A DNA stretch of 64,000 bases from Chitinophagaceae bacterium (GTDB lineage: Bacteria > Bacteroidota > Bacteroidia > Chitinophagales > Chitinophagaceae). Position numbers and translations under genes: made by a program. Positions 60,750-64,000 of this stretch are shown one piece after another. The stretch is taken from assembly GCA_947446645.1 (NCBI GenBank), contig CANFHA010000008.1, positions 124,001-188,000 of the forward strand. The letters are read 5' to 3'. How positions within the stretch are numbered: the first letter of the stretch is position 1; each line of letters opens with the position of its first letter. Below the pieces are notes generated by a model. The model searched no databases, was not told where the DNA came from, and saw only the letters and a program-made list of their open reading frames with translations.

Positions 60750-60777
60750 GGCAAAGGGCAAAAGTTAAAACCAAAAA
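60750..60777 (+). repeat. 7-bp-period array after mqnD
   Basis: GGCAAAG, GGCAAAA, GTTAAAA and CCAAAAA in unbroken tandem start at the base after the mqnD stop. It is A-rich in the gene sense, like the array after nuoA. Confidence 0.7.
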
Positions 60778-60824
60778 GTTGTGTAATGCCTGCAGGCATA
60801 TTGTAGGTGAGGCTTAAAACCGGT

Positions 60825-61259
60825 CTATAAAGATTTTTCCATGTGGTAGTGTGGAATGCCTACTTCAACAAATTCATCCCCTACAGCTTCATAGCTCATG
60901 CTTTTGTAGAAGCCGAGCACTACTTTGCGGGCGTGGAGGATAATTTGGTTGTAACCATTCTGCCGGGCGTGGTCTTCAAGGGCTTGTACAAGTAACCGGC
61001 CTACACCTTTGCCCTGCCATTCATTATATACAGCCATGGCACGCAGCTGCACAGTATGGGCATCTTTTGGCTCCATAAGCACGCAGCCTATTATCTTATC
61101 ATCGTGCTCGGCAATAAAGAAAGTATTTGTCTTATCCCGGCTAAGGTCTTCGTTTTTAAGCGACATGCCCAGGGGCTTGCGCAGTATGGCCTCACGCAGT
61201 TCCCAAAGCTGCGGATACTTAGGATCTGCATGATCCATTATGGAGACGTAAATACTCAT
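60825..61259 (-). CDS. GNAT family N-acetyltransferase
   Basis: A 144-residue acetyl-CoA-dependent transferase. The acetyl-CoA binding motif is VYNEWQGKGVGRLLVQALEDHARQNG (about 77-102, with QGKGVGR), and the C-terminal GFYKSMSYEAVGDEFVEVGIPHYHMEK is typical of the ElaA-like subgroup. The substrate is unknown. Its ATG overlaps the TGA of the large vWA gene by 4 bp (ATGA), so the two should be translated together. Confidence 0.85.
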   Translation of the reverse strand: MSIYVSIMDHADPKYPQLWELREAILRKPLGMSLKNEDLSRDKTNTFFIAEHDDKIIGCVLMEPKDAHTVQLRAMAVYNEWQGKGVGRLLVQALEDHARQNGYNQIILHARKVVLGFYKSMSYEAVGDEFVEVGIPHYHMEKSL

Positions 61260-63625
61260 TTTGTATTGAGCTCTATGCTGGTTTCTTCTGTTGCTTTTAT
61301 CAGGAATGTTACTACCACATCTGGCGCTCCTTTACTCTTGTGATAGTGCACCTGGTATATGCCAGGCTGTATGCGTACAGGGTGCTTCACTGCTTCGGTC
61401 ACATCAAGCGTATGGAACATCAGGAATTTGTCGCCTTCCTGCTTGTACAGCTCAGCAGTTTTCAGGTTTGGATCTGCAATGAATTTTGCAAAACCGGGCT
61501 GTGGAATATCTATCGCCAGTTCGTCAAATTCAATATCCGCATTCCTGTCTATCTGCGGGAAGGTGTTGATCATGATGTGGTAGTTGCCCGGTGCATACTC
61601 CAGCCGCTCATTACAACGCTGATCGGTGATCTTTCCCTGCGATTTGTTGCGCTCTATCACCCTTGCCGAAAACTCTACTACCGGCCTGCTCGGTGCTTTC
61701 TCATAGCGGAAGCTGAGTGAGCAAGGCTTTACAATAACGGTTATTTTGGTTTTCTTACCGCGCTCCACGCTTACATTTTTTACCTCAAGGCTTCTGCGGG
61801 TAGAGAGGGAGATATTATAGTTGCCCGGAGGGAAATCGGTAATTGCATCGGGGTTGCCGCTGGCATCTACTGTGCGGTAAAATGCCTTTACTATTTTTTT
61901 TGTAGCGGGGTCCAGCGCCAGCATTTGTGGTGTAGTGCTGTAGAATTTTCCCTTGCCATTGGTCAGGTATACCTCTACAGATGTTTCCTTTGCGTCTTCC
62001 TGCTCTACGGTATAGTCGGCAGGCTTGGAGCCATCTTCAGGCACATTGGCAGGCGCTGGTGCTTTTGTTACCGGTGACTGTGGTATCTCTATTTTCAGCG
62101 GTGGCAGCGGTGGCAGCTTTACCGGCACAATAGACTTTTCCTCGATCACAATAAGTATCTGTATATGCTTAAAGGCAGCAAGCGCCAGGCGCTCCGCCTT
62201 GTCGGTTTTTAACTTTGGTACCACCGCAACAGTATCAATTACTACCGGAGGCAGCACTACAGTTGCAGGCTGAACGGGTTTCAACATTTTCAGGCTGGGA
62301 GTAGTGGTGGCCAGCAATCTAGGCTTCGAAACCGGGAGGTGATTTATGCGCTCGGGTGCAAGGGAAGATGGTATCTGCATCTCTGGTACAGGCAGTGCAT
62401 GAGGTGCAAGCCTAGCTAACGGTTGTGGCACTGCTACAGATAGCTGGGCGGGGCGGGATAGTGTAAGACCGGAAATGTGCTCAGGCTCGTCTTTAACCAC
62501 TATGCTCACTGTGGGTAGGCGGTCGGTGGCTTTTACTTCTTTCAGTACAGGTGGCTGTATGCTGAACGGCTTGCCTTGTGCAATGGGCAGTGTAGAGATT
62601 TCCTCACCAAGCAGCGGAGCTGCTATATTAGTTGGCGGTAGCTGTGCGGCATTGATAGTTTTGAGCACTGGTGCCGCGGTATAGAACAGGTTGCTGTGGC
62701 TTACAGGAAGCGCGGGTATTTTCACCTGTGGCAGTTTTGCAGGCACCTCATCTACCTTTATCTTAGATACCGGCTTGGCCACTGTGTCTTTTGCCTTCAC
62801 CACTGGAATTGTATCAATAACGGGCTTTACCGGTTTTACGGGCGGCTCCGGTTTCTTCGTATCAGATTCGGCCATCTTTATTTCCGGTATGCTTACCTTC
62901 AGCACACTTGGCGCGTTGGCTGCTATATTCTTGATCTCTTTGTAGTCTGCCTTGGTAATGCTGATCAGCGGGCGGAATGCCTTTACAATAGTACTTACAG
63001 CCACCGGCATATCGCTGTCTTTTGTCACCTGCAGATAATCGCCCATGCAGGAGTAGGTTACCTTCAGCGTAGGATCATCTTCCAGGCTCACAATGTATGG
63101 CTTGAAGTACACTTTGTACTTTAAAAGCTTCTTCATTACCTCGCATATATCGCCGCCGCAACTTTCGCCGCCATCGGTAATGAGGATAATGCTGTAGGCA
63201 TTGCGTTCTTCATCCACAAGATCGTACTGCGCGGCCTGCATAAGGGCGTAAGAGATAGGTGTAACACCCAGGGGGCGGATATCTTCCAGCCTCAGCGACA
63301 TCTGCACCCGGTTGTCTTTACTGAAGGCAACTTCGTTTTTAGTGTCGTAGCAGTTTTTCTGCTCTATGGTATACTGGTGTCCAAAAACACGCAACGAAAA
63401 CTCCACATTCCTGTTTATGGCGTAGATACTGTCCATAAGGCGCAGTATAAGCTCATCGGCTGCTTTGTATTTCTCCTTACCACTCGGCCATTTCTGTATC
63501 ATGCTCGAAGACTCATCGAGCAGGATAAGGATACGCGACTGCGTCATTTCCCCCTTAGATTGGGCAAATGAACTGTAACTACCGAAAAGACTCAATAATA
63601 TTATTAATAACCTCTTTAAATACAT
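61256..63625 (-). CDS. large secreted von Willebrand A protein with proline-rich repeats
   Basis: A 789-residue protein with a signal peptide (residues 1-22). The vWA domain (about 30-215) has an intact MIDAS: DESSS at 37-41, Thr122, and Asp151 in ITDGGES. A Pro/Lys-rich linker (about 255-305) leads to four degenerate tandem units of about 40 residues (305-465) with the pattern xLPVSxxxxxxxxxPxLKxxxxxxxLPxxxI. The C-terminal third (about 530-789) holds three PGNY-type beta modules (FPPGNYNI, YAPGNYHI, IQPGIYQV), like PEGA domains. It may bind a metal-dependent partner at the surface. There is no T9SS signal. The GNAT gene is coupled to its stop. Confidence 0.8.
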   Translation of the reverse strand: MYLKRLLIILLSLFGSYSSFAQSKGEMTQSRILILLDESSSMIQKWPSGKEKYKAADELILRLMDSIYAINRNVEFSLRVFGHQYTIEQKNCYDTKNEVAFSKDNRVQMSLRLEDIRPLGVTPISYALMQAAQYDLVDEERNAYSIILITDGGESCGGDICEVMKKLLKYKVYFKPYIVSLEDDPTLKVTYSCMGDYLQVTKDSDMPVAVSTIVKAFRPLISITKADYKEIKNIAANAPSVLKVSIPEIKMAESDTKKPEPPVKPVKPVIDTIPVVKAKDTVAKPVSKIKVDEVPAKLPQVKIPALPVSHSNLFYTAAPVLKTINAAQLPPTNIAAPLLGEEISTLPIAQGKPFSIQPPVLKEVKATDRLPTVSIVVKDEPEHISGLTLSRPAQLSVAVPQPLARLAPHALPVPEMQIPSSLAPERINHLPVSKPRLLATTTPSLKMLKPVQPATVVLPPVVIDTVAVVPKLKTDKAERLALAAFKHIQILIVIEEKSIVPVKLPPLPPLKIEIPQSPVTKAPAPANVPEDGSKPADYTVEQEDAKETSVEVYLTNGKGKFYSTTPQMLALDPATKKIVKAFYRTVDASGNPDAITDFPPGNYNISLSTRRSLEVKNVSVERGKKTKITVIVKPCSLSFRYEKAPSRPVVEFSARVIERNKSQGKITDQRCNERLEYAPGNYHIMINTFPQIDRNADIEFDELAIDIPQPGFAKFIADPNLKTAELYKQEGDKFLMFHTLDVTEAVKHPVRIQPGIYQVHYHKSKGAPDVVVTFLIKATEETSIELNTK

Positions 63626-63800
63626 GAAACACCGGGATAACTACCTACACTAATTAAAACAAAAACGAAATTCAAAAATACGAGGAAATAATGAGTTGCA
63701 GACAGTAATTAAGAGTTCCAGTACGAGTAAAGCAACAAGAGTCTGTTAAAAGTCATATAGTTAGCCGCAGCAGAAATTAGAAACATGTCCGATCTTTAAT
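63626..63800. other. intergenic region left of the window edge gene
   Basis: 175 bp of AT-rich sequence between the vWA start and the partial gene. It should hold the vWA promoter, but no clear TTTG/TAnnTTTG pair, hairpin or small gene was found. Confidence 0.4.
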
Positions 63801-63992
63801 TCACCTTACAAAACCTGAATCCTTTTTAGACAAACAATCACAATCACAGTCCTTTGGCTTAAATTTCTCTATTTCGATCAATGTAGCATCTATTTTCCTG
63901 ATCTCACCTGAGTTCTTAGCCTCAACAGCGGTTATATCTAGATCCGGTATACCCAGCTTCTTAACTTCTGCGTTCATTTGTTCCCTGGCCAT
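63801..63992 (-). CDS. hypothetical protein, probably continuing past the window edge
   Basis: At least 63 residues from an ATG at 63992 to TGA at 63803-63801. The frame stays open to the window end, so the true start may lie outside. The visible part is mixed charged, with a Cys-rich CDCDC motif near the end (PKDCDCDCLSKKDSGFVR). No family is recognised. The call rests on an uninterrupted frame and plausible codon use, so it is weak. Confidence 0.35.
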   Translation of the reverse strand: MAREQMNAEVKKLGIPDLDITAVEAKNSGEIRKIDATLIEIEKFKPKDCDCDCLSKKDSGFVR

Positions 63993-64000
63993 TCCTTTCA

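Overview
The window looks like chromosomal DNA of a Bacteroidota bacterium, most likely in or near the Chitinophagaceae. The evidence is: several secreted proteins with type IX secretion (T9SS) C-terminal signals, including the gliding-associated type B form; TAnnTTTG-type promoters with an upstream TTTG; few Shine-Dalgarno sequences; a short NuoG; a fused IcmF mutase; futalosine-pathway menaquinone genes (mqnB, mqnD); and a TPR-transmembrane-HTH regulator of a type typical of this phylum. The assignment to family is inference.

Layout. (1) 1-9918, minus strand: respiratory complex I operon nuoA-B-C-D-E-F-G-H-I-J (J cut by the window edge). It is interrupted at four junctions by genes unrelated to complex I: a four-helix-bundle (rRNA intervening-sequence type) gene between A and B, an SRPBCC plus NTF2-like pair between E and F, a retropepsin-like aspartyl protease between F and G, and a MntA/HepT toxin-antitoxin pair between G and H. 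(2) 10-33 kb: mostly single genes of general metabolism and envelope function (CBM9-like lipoprotein, large choice-of-anchor L surface protein, M3 peptidase, RadA, ArfB, flavodoxin-reductase-like protein, MgtE, a TPR protein with about 20 repeats, the homocysteine-methyltransferase part of MetH, a TlpA-type thioredoxin, an OmpR-type regulator, RuvC, DUF3108). (3) 32-38.6 kb: a polysaccharide locus with flippase, gmd-fcl for GDP-L-fucose, two glycosyltransferases and an FkbM methyltransferase. (4) 38.6-49 kb: T9SS cargo proteins, IcmF, a TPR/HTH regulator, a TonB-domain protein and a NUDIX hydrolase. (5) 49-57 kb: accessory and stress genes (pirin, YhcG-type PDDEXK nuclease, an AAA+ response regulator, metB), a chimeric integrase/winged-helix gene, tRNA-Pro(GGG) with a decayed duplicate, and a secreted-protein gene interrupted by one in-frame amber codon. 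(6) 57-64 kb: folE, queD, mqnB, mqnD, a GNAT gene translationally coupled to a large von Willebrand A protein, and a partial gene at the edge.

The most interesting unexplained pattern is a set of 7-bp-period AT-rich arrays (units like TCAAAAA or TAAAAAT) that touch start or stop codons at seven places. Read in the sense of the gene they are T-rich just before the start codon and A-rich just after the stop codon. At nuoA-nuoB they form a perfect 20-bp inverted repeat that brackets the inserted four-helix-bundle gene; at mqnD they sit on both sides. The integrase/winged-helix fusion and the duplicated, decaying tRNA next to it point to past mobile-element activity. No CRISPR array, rRNA operon or complete insertion sequence was seen.
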